Shown: positions 1 to 8,501, counted from the stretch's first letter. The stretch: 64,000 nucleotides of DNA from Synergistaceae bacterium (GCA_018436595.1 JAHDLC010000038.1:41253-105252); one strand, 5' to 3'. A program made the numbers and translations. The notes: generated by a model not told the origin, from the sequence alone.

Positions 1-297
1 TGTGCCTCCCGTAAGGGAAATGGCCAGCATTCCCGCCGAAATCGTAAGGGCGGGGACCGGGAGGTCCCGCAGGAAGCGGACCGAGGTGCGGGTCACCTTC
101 TGTCCAACGTAGGTGCCGATGACAATGTTGCTGAACCACACCAGGTACCGGAGGGGGAACTCGGGATAGAAACCTGCCAGGTTCAGGGCGGCGGCGAAAC
201 AAAGAGACCCAAGCACGCCCGGGACGGGCAGCCTGAAGTGCCGGAAAAACAGATAGCCGCTGATTCCTGCGGCGAAGACGAGGAGAAGACCTGTCAT
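1..297 (-). CDS. AbrB-family membrane protein, N-terminal part (cut by window edge)
   Basis: Reading the minus strand from the ATG at 297 gives 99 codons without a stop up to base 1. The product starts MTGLLLVFAAGISGYLFF, a clear membrane segment, and has further hydrophobic stretches with the pattern LPVPGVLGSL and NIVIGTYVGQKV. This pattern resembles the AbrB/ammonia-monooxygenase-like integral membrane family (PF05145), whose substrate is not well established. A GGAGG ribosome binding site lies just before the ATG. It is on the same strand as acyP, htpX and lemA and may be the last gene of that cluster. The rest lies outside the window. Confidence 0.6.
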   Translation of the reverse strand, partial: MTGLLLVFAAGISGYLFFRHFRLPVPGVLGSLCFAAALNLAGFYPEFPLRYLVWFSNIVIGTYVGQKVTRTSVRFLRDLPVPALTISAGMLAISLTGGT

Positions 298-321
298 GGG
301 GGATAACCTCCGGATAAAATG

Positions 322-597
322 TCAGAAATGGCGTATGACGAAGGACTCCTCCCCGCGTTGGGGGGGCTTCCCAATGATCGTCAATCGTGTGACCCGGGCG
401 GAGGAGGGGCCCCGCCGCAGCCAGACCGCCATTTTCTCCAGGGATTCCCGTTCTCCCTGGGCCTGGACTTCCACGGAACCGTCGGGAAGGTTGCGGACCC
501 ATCCCGTGAGCCCGAGGGAAAGGGCAGTCCTGGCTGTCCAGTGACGGAAGCCCACTCCCTGCACCCTTCCCTCAACGAGAAAATGATGCCGTTCCAC
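322..597 (-). CDS. acyP: Acylphosphatase
   Basis: A 91-residue protein of normal family length. It shows the acylphosphatase signature GRVQGVGFRHW near the N-terminus, which contains the catalytic Arg in the phosphate loop, and the second family motif around WVRNLPDGSVEV, which carries the catalytic Asn. Acylphosphatases hydrolyse the carboxyl-phosphate bond of acyl phosphates in the cytoplasm. Translation appears to begin at a GTG only 2 bases past the htpX stop codon, so it is probably translated as part of the htpX transcript. The assignment is firm; the physiological substrate is unknown. Confidence 0.9.
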   Translation of the reverse strand: MERHHFLVEGRVQGVGFRHWTARTALSLGLTGWVRNLPDGSVEVQAQGERESLEKMAVWLRRGPSSARVTRLTIIGKPPQRGEESFVIRHF

Positions 598-599
598 CG

Positions 600-1529
600 T
601 CAGGCGGATGCTCCCATAAGTCCCTCCAGGCGCTCGATCCTGGAAGAAAGGGCCGGGTGGGTGCTGAAGAGGCTGTCCTTCCCCTTCTTTTTCTTGAGGA
701 GGGGGTTCACGATGTAGAGGTGCTGCATCCCCTGGCTCGCCCCCTTCAGCTCGGCGGTGTCGGCAGTGAGTTTCTTCAGGGCGGAGATGAGCCCTGCCGG
801 GTTCCGTGTCAGTTCCACGGCCGAGGCGTCGGCCAGGTATTCCCTCTGGCGGCTCACCGCGAGCTGGATGAGAGACGCCAGAAGGGGGGCGATAATGGAC
901 AGGACGACGGCAACGATGGCGAGGATTGCCTGGGCCTGCCCGCCGCCCCGGGAATCGCGGCTCCGCCTTCTGCCGCCGAAGGAACTGTAGAACAGGCTCC
1001 GCCGGACCACGTCGGCCAGGAGGACAATGGACCCCACCATCACCGCCATGAGCATGGCGAACCGGATGTCATAGTTCCGCACGTGGGACATCTCGTGGGC
1101 CATGACTCCCTGGAGCTCTTCCCTGTTCAGCTTTTCCAGAAGCCCCCTGGTGATGGCCACGCTGGCGTGCTGGGGGTCCCTCCCGGTGGCGAAGGCGTTC
1201 ATGGCCTCGTCCTCGATGAGGTACACCTTCGGCATGGGCATCCCTCCCGCGATGGAAAGCTCCTCCACCACGTTCCAGAGCTGGGGGGCCTCGTCGTGGG
1301 AGATCTCCTTCGCGCCGCTCGAAGCCAGGATCATGGAAGCGCCGAACCGCCAGGAGATGAAGAAGTACAGCCCCGCCACAGCCACGGCGATAATCACTCC
1401 CGTGAGCCAGTCGCCGCCCCAGTAGGCTCCGAGGGAGGCCCCGAAAAAGGCGAAAAGGACGGCCATGACCCCGAAGAGGAGGATGCTCATGTGCTTGTTG
1501 TGGTCGATCAGCTTGTTGAAGCTTGCCAT
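600..1529 (-). CDS. htpX: HtpX-family membrane zinc metalloprotease
   Basis: A 309-residue M48 protease. The zinc-binding HEMSH motif is at residues 145-149 and the third ligand Glu is in REYLADAS near residue 230. Two hydrophobic segments lie in the first 65 residues (about 15-35 and 42-60), one follows HEMSH (about 158-176) and one is at about 200-225. HtpX enzymes degrade damaged inner-membrane proteins. A lemA gene lies directly upstream with a 12-base gap; the lemA-htpX pairing is widespread and points to a membrane-quality or envelope-stress role. A basic, glycine-rich loop at about 186-198 is a variable insertion. Confidence 0.93.
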   Translation of the reverse strand: MASFNKLIDHNKHMSILLFGVMAVLFAFFGASLGAYWGGDWLTGVIIAVAVAGLYFFISWRFGASMILASSGAKEISHDEAPQLWNVVEELSIAGGMPMPKVYLIEDEAMNAFATGRDPQHASVAITRGLLEKLNREELQGVMAHEMSHVRNYDIRFAMLMAVMVGSIVLLADVVRRSLFYSSFGGRRRSRDSRGGGQAQAILAIVAVVLSIIAPLLASLIQLAVSRQREYLADASAVELTRNPAGLISALKKLTADTAELKGASQGMQHLYIVNPLLKKKKGKDSLFSTHPALSSRIERLEGLMGASA

Positions 1530-1541
1530 GATCTCAGCCCC

Positions 1542-2102
1542 CTACCGGAAGGAAACGTCGACGGCGTTCCGCTCGGAAGCGTCGTCCACCGCCCAGAGAG
1601 GCCTGGGGCCGTAGCCAAGTTTCCCCGAAATAAGGTTGTTGGGGAAAACGGCAATGGCGATGTTGTACTCCTTCACCGCATCGTTATAGTACTGGCGGGC
1701 GAAGGCGATCTTGTTCTCAGTGGAGGCAAGTTCCTCCTGCAGGGCGAGAAAATTCCGGTTCGCCTTCAGGTCGGGGTAGTTTTCCGACACGGCCAGAAGG
1801 GACTTGAGCGCCCCGGTGAGCTGATTCTGCAGCGGGGCGGTTTCTTCCACCGTGGTGGCGGCGAGGGAGGCGCTCCGCAGGGCGGCGATCCGCTCGAAAA
1901 TCTCCCGTTCATGGGTTGCGTAGGCTTTCACCGTCTCCACCAGGTTGGGTATGAGGTCGTACCGCCTCTTGAGCTGCACGTCTATCTGGCTCCAGCCGTT
2001 GTCGGCATGGGCCTTCTTCCGGACAAGGGAATTGTAGATGTACACGGCGTAAAGTACTGCCGCCGCAAGAAGAGCGAGCAGGACATAGAGAATGTTCTCC
2101 AA
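1542..2102 (-). CDS. lemA: LemA family protein
   Basis: The product is about 186 residues when read from the TTG at 2102, which has a GGAGGGG ribosome binding site at good spacing; an upstream extension to 2147 lacks one. It has one N-terminal membrane segment, then the LemA hallmark NSLVRKKAHADNGWSQIDVQ, RRYDLIPNLVETVK, and the C-terminal helical region with ARQYYNDAVKEYN. LemA proteins are membrane-anchored helical bundles of unclear function, usually next to an M48 protease, as here with htpX. Confidence 0.92.
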   Translation of the reverse strand: MENILYVLLALLAAAVLYAVYIYNSLVRKKAHADNGWSQIDVQLKRRYDLIPNLVETVKAYATHEREIFERIAALRSASLAATTVEETAPLQNQLTGALKSLLAVSENYPDLKANRNFLALQEELASTENKIAFARQYYNDAVKEYNIAIAVFPNNLISGKLGYGPRPLWAVDDASERNAVDVSFR

Positions 2103-2159
2103 GGAAACCCCTCCTTCACTGGGCAAATGGCTGATGCATGCCAGCATTATACCTTTTCT

Positions 2160-2978
2160 TCAGTCCAGGTACAGCGGGATCCGCTCCCTGAACAGCCTGA
2201 TCAGTTTCCCGGTCACGGGTCCCGGCGTTCCGCCGCCGATCATCCTTTCTCCGACCTTCACTACCGGTGCCACTTCCTTCACGCTGCCGGTGATGAACGC
2301 TTCCGAGACGCATTCCAGCTCGTCGAGGTGGAGACATCGGAGTTCCACGTTCAGGCCGATCTCCCGGGCGACCTCCACGATGATCTCCCTCGTGATGCCC
2401 CGGAGGACCCTGTGGTCCGGCGCCGTGATGAGATTGTCCCCAGCGACGGAGAAAAAACTGCTCGTGGCGGACTCGGTGATCTCGCCCCCGGGACAGTAGA
2501 GAGGTTCGAAAGTTCCCGGTTCACGATGGCAGAAGGGAATCATGTAGTTGATGCTCTTGATGCGGGGAAGCTCCCTTTCCTGGGGCAGAAGCGAAAGGGC
2601 CAGCCCTGATGAGTACACTTCTCCGGGAACGGGGGAGAGGGGAGAGAAGAGGATGAAGAATCGGGGATGGGGGAATGTGCCGTTCTCTTCCATGTCGCCC
2701 GCGGTGACGAAGGGCTTGGCGAGGCTGTCCCCGGGGATGCGGGACGCCCCCTCCCGGAGGACAGCGGCTATGTCCTCCGGGGGCATGGGAAGGCTGATGC
2801 CGGAGAGCCGTGCCGACTCCGCAAGCCGCTCCAGATGGCGCCCCATCGCGAAGGGGCGGCCGCCGTACGTCCGAATCGCGTCGAAAACAGCGATACCCCT
2901 CTGGAGGGCGAGATCGGAAAAAGGAAGCGCCGCGCGGGCCCCCTCGATAAATTCTCCGTTGAAATAACAGAATGACAT
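2160..2978 (-). CDS. Class IV PLP-dependent aminotransferase
   Basis: The 272-residue protein matches fold-type IV aminotransferases. The PLP Lys is K141 in IKSINYM, the site usually written as K-[ST]-x-N-Y. The N-terminal YFNGEFIEGARAALPFSD and the later ATSSFFSVAGDNLITAPD followed by LRGITRE are typical of branched-chain aminotransferase, D-amino-acid transaminase and aminodeoxychorismate lyase. Which of these it is cannot be decided from motifs. It stands upstream of lemA-htpX on the same strand with a 57-base gap, and no amino-acid biosynthesis partner is adjacent. Confidence 0.85.
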   Translation of the reverse strand: MSFCYFNGEFIEGARAALPFSDLALQRGIAVFDAIRTYGGRPFAMGRHLERLAESARLSGISLPMPPEDIAAVLREGASRIPGDSLAKPFVTAGDMEENGTFPHPRFFILFSPLSPVPGEVYSSGLALSLLPQERELPRIKSINYMIPFCHREPGTFEPLYCPGGEITESATSSFFSVAGDNLITAPDHRVLRGITREIIVEVAREIGLNVELRCLHLDELECVSEAFITGSVKEVAPVVKVGERMIGGGTPGPVTGKLIRLFRERIPLYLD

Positions 2979-3089
2979 TTGGCAGAAAGCACCTCGATCC
3001 GTTTATTTTTTGATGGCTAATCCTAGCACTTCAGGGAGAGAGGCTCAATGTTAAAATGCCTCGGGGAAGGAACTTTTTTGAGGAACGAC

Positions 3090-3127
3090 AAAAAAGAGGC
3101 TGCCTCCGAAGAGACAGCCTCTTTTTT
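3090..3127 (-). terminator. Probable bidirectional terminator after the tRNA pair
   Basis: A 7-bp stem (GAGGCTG at 3096-3102 with CAGCCTC at 3115-3121) is flanked by an A-run on the left and a T-run on the right, so it can terminate in both directions. On the minus strand it ends the tRNA-Glu/tRNA-Gln transcript. Confidence 0.75.
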
Positions 3128-3133
3128 CTATTA

Positions 3134-3209
3134 TGGTAGCCCCAACGGGATTCGAACCCGTGTTTTAACCTTGAGAGGGTTACGACCTAGGCCACTAGTC
3201 GATGGGGCC
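3134..3209 (-). tRNA. tRNA-Glu (anticodon CTC)
   Basis: The 76-base minus-strand sequence folds as a tRNA. The acceptor stem is GGCCCCA with TGGGGCT, the anticodon arm is TAACC-CTCTCAA-GGTTA with anticodon CTC, the T arm contains GGTTCGAATCC, and the 3' CCA is encoded. The D-arm has the Glu-like CTAGTGGCCTAGG. Position 1-72 is a G-T wobble pair. It lies 9 bases downstream of tRNA-Gln and shares its promoter. Confidence 0.93.
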
Positions 3210-3218
3210 ATTGCTTGC

Positions 3219-3292
3219 TGGCTGGGGAACCTGGATTCGAACCAAGATTACCTGATCCAGAGTCAGGCGTCCTGCCATTGGACGATTCCCCA
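3219..3292 (-). tRNA. tRNA-Gln (anticodon CTG)
   Basis: The 74-base minus-strand tRNA starts TGGGGAATCGTCCAATGG, as is usual for tRNA-Gln. The anticodon arm is CCTGA-CTCTGGA-TCAGG (anticodon CTG), the T arm has GGTTCGAATCC, and CCA is encoded. It is the first gene of a two-tRNA transcript. Confidence 0.94.
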
Positions 3293-3331
3293 ACTTCGGC
3301 GATTTATGGTGCTATGGGTTGTGCGGGGAGT

Positions 3332-3359
3332 ATATTACCATAAATCAGGCATTTGACAA
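3332..3359 (-). promoter_or_regulatory. Promoter of the tRNA-Gln/tRNA-Glu transcript
   Basis: Minus-strand TTGTCA (3354-3359) and TAATAT (3332-3337) are separated by 16 bases, about 35-40 bases upstream of the tRNA-Gln 5' end. Confidence 0.6.
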
Positions 3360-3632
3360 GGGGCGGGCGTGAATATTTTTCGATGGCAAAGAATCGGAAT
3401 TTTTAGTCTTTAAGCGGTTTTGATGAGTTTTTGTTTTCCGCTGCCTGCTCCGGATAACCTGATCAATATCTGCTTTTATTTACAGGCAGAATACATTCCA
3501 AAAAGGAGTGGTTTGCCTTCCAATCAACGAAACGGACGGGAACATCGGGACAGGCCGGGAGAAGTCGGTTATAGAGAGGGAGAATGAAATTTCGTTGGAA
3601 CTGCTCCGAAATGGTCTCTCCCTGAAGTTTTC
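3360..3632. other. Intergenic stretch with no recognisable gene
   Basis: Between the tRNA promoter and the promoter of the partner-switching operon I see no convincing coding region. A minus-strand reading frame of 63 codons at 3463-3654 lacks a ribosome binding site and resembles nothing I know. Confidence 0.5.
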
Positions 3633-3661
3633 TTGACACGTCCGGCGAAAACACTCACAAT
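3633..3661 (+). promoter_or_regulatory. Candidate promoter of the partner-switching operon
   Basis: TTGACA (3633-3638) and CACAAT (3656-3661) are separated by 17 bases, about 65 bases upstream of the STAS gene. The -10 is imperfect. Confidence 0.45.
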
Positions 3662-3725
3662 GGCCGCATATGGATTTTAGCGTCAATATTAGCGGCTTCG
3701 GCCGCTCTCCCTGGGGGAATGAACG

Positions 3726-4076
3726 ATGTTCGAAATGAAAATTGCGGTCGAGTCCTGGGGGCGGGATGTCTCACTCACAGGGCGCCTGGACGCAGGATCA
3801 GCGCCCGATTTTGAAAAGGAAGCCATAGCTGCTGTCGATGCGGCCGGGGAGAGTGTCCACTTTGTCCTCGACTTCACGAATCTCGAATATATCAGCAGTG
3901 CGGGTCTGCGCTCCATTCTCGTCCTTGCGAAGCGCCTTGCTCCTTCCGGCGGCAAGGTGGTTCTCTGCGGCATGTCCGGTGTCGTTGAAGAAGTCATCGG
4001 TGTCTCAGGCTTCGACAGCTTTCTTCCCGTGGCCGGTAGCCGCGGGGATGCCCTCCGAATCGTCGGAGCGGTGTAG
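3726..4076 (+). CDS. STAS-domain anti-sigma-factor antagonist
   Basis: A single-domain STAS protein of 116 residues, the usual length for SpoIIAA/RsbV-type proteins. The segment LEYISSAGLRSILVLAKRL matches the conserved loop and helix around the regulatory phosphoserine; S58 is the likely site. In partner switching this protein binds the anti-sigma kinase when unphosphorylated and is released when phosphorylated. The next gene is the matching kinase-like ATPase (14-base gap) and a PP2C phosphatase lies two genes on, so the whole phosphorylation switch is in one operon. No sigma factor is adjacent. Confidence 0.88.
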   Translation: MFEMKIAVESWGRDVSLTGRLDAGSAPDFEKEAIAAVDAAGESVHFVLDFTNLEYISSAGLRSILVLAKRLAPSGGKVVLCGMSGVVEEVIGVSGFDSFLPVAGSRGDALRIVGAV

Positions 4077-4090
4077 AGGGGGAGATGTGA

Positions 4091-4519
4091 ATGGAATCCA
4101 CTGTAAGAGAACGGACTTTTCCAGCCTCTCTTGATTGCCTGGGCGGCTTCCGGGCCTTCATCCTGGAGGAAAACGGAGCAGAGGAGCGTCTTCCCCCGAA
4201 GCGCGTTGCGCACCTGGATGTCGCGATTGAGGAGATCGTGGTGAACATCTGTTCCTACGCCTACGAGACTCCTCCCGGAAAACTCACCATCAGGGTGGAA
4301 GAGTCTCCCGAGGCTTTCGCCGTCGAATTTCTGGACAACGGCGTGGCGTTCGATCCCCTCGAGGTGGACGAGCCGGATGTTACCCGTCCGCTTGAAGAGC
4401 GTGATGCCGGCGGCCTGGGCATCCTCCTGGTCCGGAGGATGATGGACGAGGTCCACTACTCCCGGAAGGGGACGCTGAACAGTCTCCGTATCGTGGTGAA
4501 GACGCCCCGGGAAAGGTAG
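4091..4519 (+). CDS. RsbW/SpoIIAB-like ATP-binding anti-sigma kinase
   Basis: The 142-residue protein is a stand-alone HATPase of the GHKL type. It has the N box around IEEIVVNICSYAYE, the G1 box FLDNGVAFDPLEV and the G2 box AGGLGILLVRRMMDEV. Proteins of this kind phosphorylate the cognate STAS antagonist and sequester a target, classically a sigma factor. It sits between the STAS gene and the periplasmic-binding-protein gene. A good ribosome binding site (GGGGGAG) precedes the ATG at 4091. The target in this organism cannot be read from the sequence. Confidence 0.87.
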   Translation: MESTVRERTFPASLDCLGGFRAFILEENGAEERLPPKRVAHLDVAIEEIVVNICSYAYETPPGKLTIRVEESPEAFAVEFLDNGVAFDPLEVDEPDVTRPLEERDAGGLGILLVRRMMDEVHYSRKGTLNSLRIVVKTPRER

Positions 4520-4532
4520 GGAGGCGTCTCAG

Positions 4533-5549
4533 GTGTTCCCCGGCTCTTTGGCCGCCCGTCGCCTGCCGGCTTTCCTTCTTTTTGTCCTTCTCCTCCTCTT
4601 CTTCGCCGGAGGAGCGCAGGGGCAGCAAGCGGCTCCCCCCCTGACGAAGGCGACCCTGACCCTTCAGTGGTATCCCCAGACACAGTTCGCGGGGTATTAC
4701 ATGGCGCTGGAGAAGGGGTTTTATGCTGCCCGGGGCATCGACCTCGAAATCCGGCGCGGAGGCTCCGACGTTGATGCCATTGGGGATCTCCGCACCGGAA
4801 GGACCGACTTCGCGACGCTCTTCCTCACTGCGGGCATCCGGTATCGATCGAAGGATCTGCCCCTGGTGAACGTCGGGCAGATCGTCAACAGGGGCAATCT
4901 GCTTATCGTGGCGTACAAAAACCGCGGCATCCGCACGGTCAGGGATCTGAACGGGCGCAAGATGAGCCTGTGGGGAGACCATTTTTCAGGCGGATACAAG
5001 AAACTCTTCAGCGACAACGGAATCTGGCCGGTGATCTTCCCCCAGCTCATATCGGTGGAGGTCTTCCTGCGCGGGGGAGTGGACGCCTGCTGCGCCATGA
5101 GCTACAACGAGTATATCCGCATTCTCCATGCCGGACGGCGCCCCGAGGATCTCGTGGTGATCTCTCTCCGGGAGGAGGGGTACGACTTTCCGGAAGACGG
5201 TATTTACTGCATGGAAGAGACATTGCTCAGGAATCCGCGTCTTGCCCGGGATATGCGCGAGGCATCGCTGGAGGGGTGGCGCTACGCGGCCGAACATCCC
5301 GACGAGGCCGTCGACCTGATCCTCCGCAAGGCCGATGAGGCAGGGTACATCGTGAACCGTCTTCTGCTGCGCCGGATGCTCGACACGATCCTTCCGTCGA
5401 TATTTCCGGAGGACTCCTCGGAGTGGACTCCCGGGGTGCTCTCCAGGGCAGACTATGAGCGCACCTTCGACATGATGGAGACTGTCTTCGTCGAGATGAC
5501 GGAGCGGGTTCCCTATAGCGTTTTCTTTCCGGGGAGCGGCGAGCGATGA
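4533..5549 (+). CDS. NMT1/THI5-like periplasmic substrate-binding protein
   Basis: The 338-residue protein has an N-terminal signal peptide (hydrophobic core LPAFLLFVLLLLFFAGG, probable cleavage after AQG). The segment TLQWYPQTQFAGYYMALEKG matches the NMT1/THI5-like family of solute-binding proteins for pyrimidine or sulfonate-type ligands. The start is the GTG at 4533 after a GGGAGG site. No ABC permease or ATPase is nearby. It overlaps the downstream phosphatase gene by 4 bases, so it may act as a ligand-sensing partner of that receptor rather than in import; that is inference. Confidence 0.82.
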   Translation: MFPGSLAARRLPAFLLFVLLLLFFAGGAQGQQAAPPLTKATLTLQWYPQTQFAGYYMALEKGFYAARGIDLEIRRGGSDVDAIGDLRTGRTDFATLFLTAGIRYRSKDLPLVNVGQIVNRGNLLIVAYKNRGIRTVRDLNGRKMSLWGDHFSGGYKKLFSDNGIWPVIFPQLISVEVFLRGGVDACCAMSYNEYIRILHAGRRPEDLVVISLREEGYDFPEDGIYCMEETLLRNPRLARDMREASLEGWRYAAEHPDEAVDLILRKADEAGYIVNRLLLRRMLDTILPSIFPEDSSEWTPGVLSRADYERTFDMMETVFVEMTERVPYSVFFPGSGER

Positions 5550-7522
5550 AGGAGCATCTTTTTCCCCTCTTTCCCGACGGCCGCAGGGGAGTCTCCATCG
5601 CGGCCAAGCTTTCCCTGATGATCATCGCGGGCGTCGGCGCCATCTTTCTCGCGATCGTCTTCTACGGCTACTCGACATCGAGGGCGGTCCTGGAGGAGGA
5701 GTTCAGCGCACGGATGGAGAACCTCGGCAACGCCGCTGAGAGCAAGTTTCGCCAGATCCCTCGCGTGGCCGAGGCGGTGACGCGGGATCTCGTCTCCGTG
5801 CTGACCTTTTTCAATCCTCCTCCCGGGAAGATTCCCGAAATGATGAAGGTGCTTCTGGAGTCTCATCCCGAGGTCTCCGGACTCTCGATAGGTTTCTCGA
5901 AGCAGGCGGGGGATCCGCTGCTGCGGAACTTCTGCCCTATCGTCTTCCGGAGAGGGGGGGCGATTCTCTACCAGGATCTCGCGCAGGAACTCGACTGGAC
6001 GGTGCAGGACTGGTACCAGCTCCCCCTCCAGATGGGAAAGCCTCTCTGGACGGAGCCCTTCTTCGGCGACGACGGGTCCGGAGCGATGATGGTCAACTAC
6101 TCCGTTCCGGTCTACGATTCGTCATGGCGCTACCTGGCCTCGGTCGGCGCTTCGCTGGAACTGAACTGGCTGGCCGATATCATCTCGGCGATGGAGGTGG
6201 GCGGCCGCGGCTACGTCTTCCTGGTGACCTCGAACGGCGCTTTCGTATCCCACCCGCGGCGGGAACTGCTGATGCGGGAGACCCTCTTTACCGTAGCCGA
6301 GATGGAGAACCGCCCCGACCTGATACCCCTGGGGCACAGCATGATAGGCGGGGAGACCGGCGTGCACTCCCTTTACGACCCCCTCCGCGGAAGGCTGCTG
6401 GTTTTCTTCCGCCCCGTGGGGGACATGGGGTGGTCCCTCGGCATCGTCTTTCCCGAGGAAGAGGTGCTGGACGACATCATCCTCCTGCGCCGGGTGCAGA
6501 CGTTCCTCGGCCTGGGCGGAACGTTTGCCCTGCTCCTCATGGTCTTTTTCATCTCCGGAAGGATCAGCGGACCGATACGCAGGCTCAAGGACGCCACGCA
6601 GCGACTCTCCTCGGGCGACCTGAACGCTCCCCTCCCGCCGATCTCGGGGCGTGACGAGGTTGCGCTCCTGACCGTCTCCTTCGCCTCCATGAGGGAGAAC
6701 CTCCTTCTCTATGTGGAGCGCCTGAAGAACGAGACGGCGGCCAGGGAACGCATTGCCAGCGAACTGGACATTGCCCGGTCGATCCAGATGAGCCTCGTTC
6801 CCCGAACCTTCCCGCCGTTTCCGAAGGACGGGCGAATAGACCTCTTTGCCCGTCTTGAGCCGGCCCGCGAGGTGGGAGGAGATTTCTACGACTTCTTCCG
6901 GACGGACGAAGATCACCTGATGCTCGTTGTGGGCGACGTCTCCGGCAAGGGGATACCCGCAGCGCTCTTCATGGCGGTGACGCGAAGCTTCGTCAAAGCC
7001 ATCGCAGCGGCTTCCGGAGGGTGCCCCTCGCCTGCCGAACTGATGGCAGCGGTCAATGACCAGATCGTCGAGGGGAACGAAGCCTGCATGTTCGTCACCC
7101 TTTCGTTCGTCCTTGTGGATCTCCGGGACGGATCGTTCCGGTACGCCGGCGGAGGACACCCGTTTCCGAGGCTTTTCGGAAGCGAAGGCGCCGCTTCGCT
7201 TCCTCCCGTAAAAGGACCTTTGGTGGGGGCTATGGGGGGAATGTTCTTCGAAGAAGGCTCGGGAAAGCTGAAGGAGGGTGAGGGACTCTTCCTCTTCACC
7301 GACGGGGTGACCGAAGCCTTCGATGCGGACGAAGCCCTGCTGAGTGAAGACGTTATGGACCGCTGGCTCTCGGAGATGCGCTCCCTTGGAAGCGAGGCGC
7401 TTGTCAGCGAGATGCGCCGGAGGATCTCCGGCTTCGCAGGTGAGGCGGAGCAGTCGGACGACATCACGCTGCTCTGCTTCCGCTATAGGGGATCGGAAAC
7501 CCGAACGCCCCAGGCGGATTGA
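5546..7522 (+). CDS. Membrane receptor phosphatase: Cache-like sensor, HAMP, PP2C/SpoIIE
   Basis: This 658-residue protein has a membrane segment at about 17-39, an extracytoplasmic Cache-like sensor (about 40-312), a second membrane segment (about 318-339), a HAMP linker (about 340-395), a short coiled region and a C-terminal PP2C/SpoIIE phosphatase domain. The phosphatase metal-site motifs are visible: GGDFYDFF, VVGDVSGKG, LFTDGVTEAFD and SDDITLL. It should dephosphorylate the upstream STAS antagonist in response to a periplasmic signal. The ATG overlaps the stop of the binding-protein gene (ATGA), which couples the two. Confidence 0.9.
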   Translation: MKEHLFPLFPDGRRGVSIAAKLSLMIIAGVGAIFLAIVFYGYSTSRAVLEEEFSARMENLGNAAESKFRQIPRVAEAVTRDLVSVLTFFNPPPGKIPEMMKVLLESHPEVSGLSIGFSKQAGDPLLRNFCPIVFRRGGAILYQDLAQELDWTVQDWYQLPLQMGKPLWTEPFFGDDGSGAMMVNYSVPVYDSSWRYLASVGASLELNWLADIISAMEVGGRGYVFLVTSNGAFVSHPRRELLMRETLFTVAEMENRPDLIPLGHSMIGGETGVHSLYDPLRGRLLVFFRPVGDMGWSLGIVFPEEEVLDDIILLRRVQTFLGLGGTFALLLMVFFISGRISGPIRRLKDATQRLSSGDLNAPLPPISGRDEVALLTVSFASMRENLLLYVERLKNETAARERIASELDIARSIQMSLVPRTFPPFPKDGRIDLFARLEPAREVGGDFYDFFRTDEDHLMLVVGDVSGKGIPAALFMAVTRSFVKAIAAASGGCPSPAELMAAVNDQIVEGNEACMFVTLSFVLVDLRDGSFRYAGGGHPFPRLFGSEGAASLPPVKGPLVGAMGGMFFEEGSGKLKEGEGLFLFTDGVTEAFDADEALLSEDVMDRWLSEMRSLGSEALVSEMRRRISGFAGEAEQSDDITLLCFRYRGSETRTPQAD

Positions 7523-7580
7523 GAGCGTTCGGATGTTGATATGACGGAGCATAGTATATCCTCATGAAGGAGTGGTCTTT

Positions 7581-8402
7581 TTGAACGAAGTGTTTTCAAT
7601 GTGGAAGAATATGAAGATGGTTGTTCTTGCGGTGCTCTGCGCAGCTCTGTACGCGGCTCTGCTGATCCCTTTCAAGGGCTTTGTGCTGATTCAGGGTATC
7701 ACGGAGTTTCGTCCTGCGAGTGCCCTTCCCGTAACGATGGGGCTGTTATTTGGTCCCGCAGGGGCCTGGGGGGCGGCTATAGGGAATCTCGTGGGTGACT
7801 TTTTCGGCTCGCTGAGTGCTGGCAGTCTCTTCGGTTTCGTGGGGAACTTCATGTTCGCCTATGTGCCGTACAAGCTCTGGATCAACCTGGGGCTGGTCCC
7901 GAAGAACGACAGGGAACCCGACCTGAAGTCGAAGCGGAAGATCGCCGCGTACGTGACCGTCGCTGTTCTGGGCTCGCTCGCATGCGCCCTGGTGATCGCG
8001 TGGGGGCTCGATGTGCTGGGAATGGTCCCCTTCGCTGCCCTCGGCAGCATCATCTCGCTCAACAATTCGATTCCTGCGGCCGTTCTGGGCATTCCCATAC
8101 TGATCTTCCTCTACCCGGTGATCAAGAGGTGGAATCTTCTCTGGACCGATGTTATGAATGAAGAGGATATTCCGGTGGCAGGCGGTTTGTCCAGAATCGG
8201 TGGCATCCTCATGACGGTCAGTATTCTCGTCGGCATAATCGGTGGTTTCATAAGGGCTTCAAATGCGGGACAGGCGTTCTTGTACAGGGGACTCGGCGCC
8301 GTCGGCGAAGTCGGGTCATTCGGTGTGTTTCTGGTTGCCGGAATGGGCGTTGCGGGGCTGGTTCTTTCGGGCTTTCTTCAGTCCATGCCGGGGAAAAAGT
8401 AG
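7581..8402 (+). CDS. QueT/ECF substrate-specific-component-like membrane protein
   Basis: About 273 residues from the TTG at 7581, which has AAGGAG 8 bases before it; a GTG at 7572 is in frame but overlaps that site. Several strongly hydrophobic segments are present. The N-terminal half, with VLCAALYAALLIPFKG, ITEFRPASALPVTMGLLFG and GAAIGNLVGDFF, resembles S components of energy-coupling-factor transporters of the QueT type, which bind vitamins or queuosine precursors. No ECF ATPase or T component is in the window, so it would use a shared module. The C-terminal 80 residues extend beyond a standard S component. Confidence 0.65.
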   Translation: MNEVFSMWKNMKMVVLAVLCAALYAALLIPFKGFVLIQGITEFRPASALPVTMGLLFGPAGAWGAAIGNLVGDFFGSLSAGSLFGFVGNFMFAYVPYKLWINLGLVPKNDREPDLKSKRKIAAYVTVAVLGSLACALVIAWGLDVLGMVPFAALGSIISLNNSIPAAVLGIPILIFLYPVIKRWNLLWTDVMNEEDIPVAGGLSRIGGILMTVSILVGIIGGFIRASNAGQAFLYRGLGAVGEVGSFGVFLVAGMGVAGLVLSGFLQSMPGKK

Positions 8403-8443
8403 ATTCTTTATTCGTCTGCTGCGGAAACGGCGCATGCCATAGG

Positions 8444-8482
8444 GGAGCGGTTACTTCCCGCTGTGCTGGAAGTAACCGCTCC
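8444..8482. terminator. Hairpin between convergent genes
   Basis: A perfect 15-bp inverted repeat (8444-8458 with 8468-8482, 9-base loop) lies between the stop codons of the membrane protein and the MerR gene. It has no long T-run but its place between convergent genes suggests a two-way terminator. Confidence 0.6.
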
Positions 8483-8501
8483 GTTGAGAAATATGCCCCG
8501 T

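Noticed and set aside
657..2609. 650-codon plus-strand frame across htpX, lemA and the aminotransferase
   Set aside because: It lies antisense to three clear genes and has no family motif or ribosome binding site.
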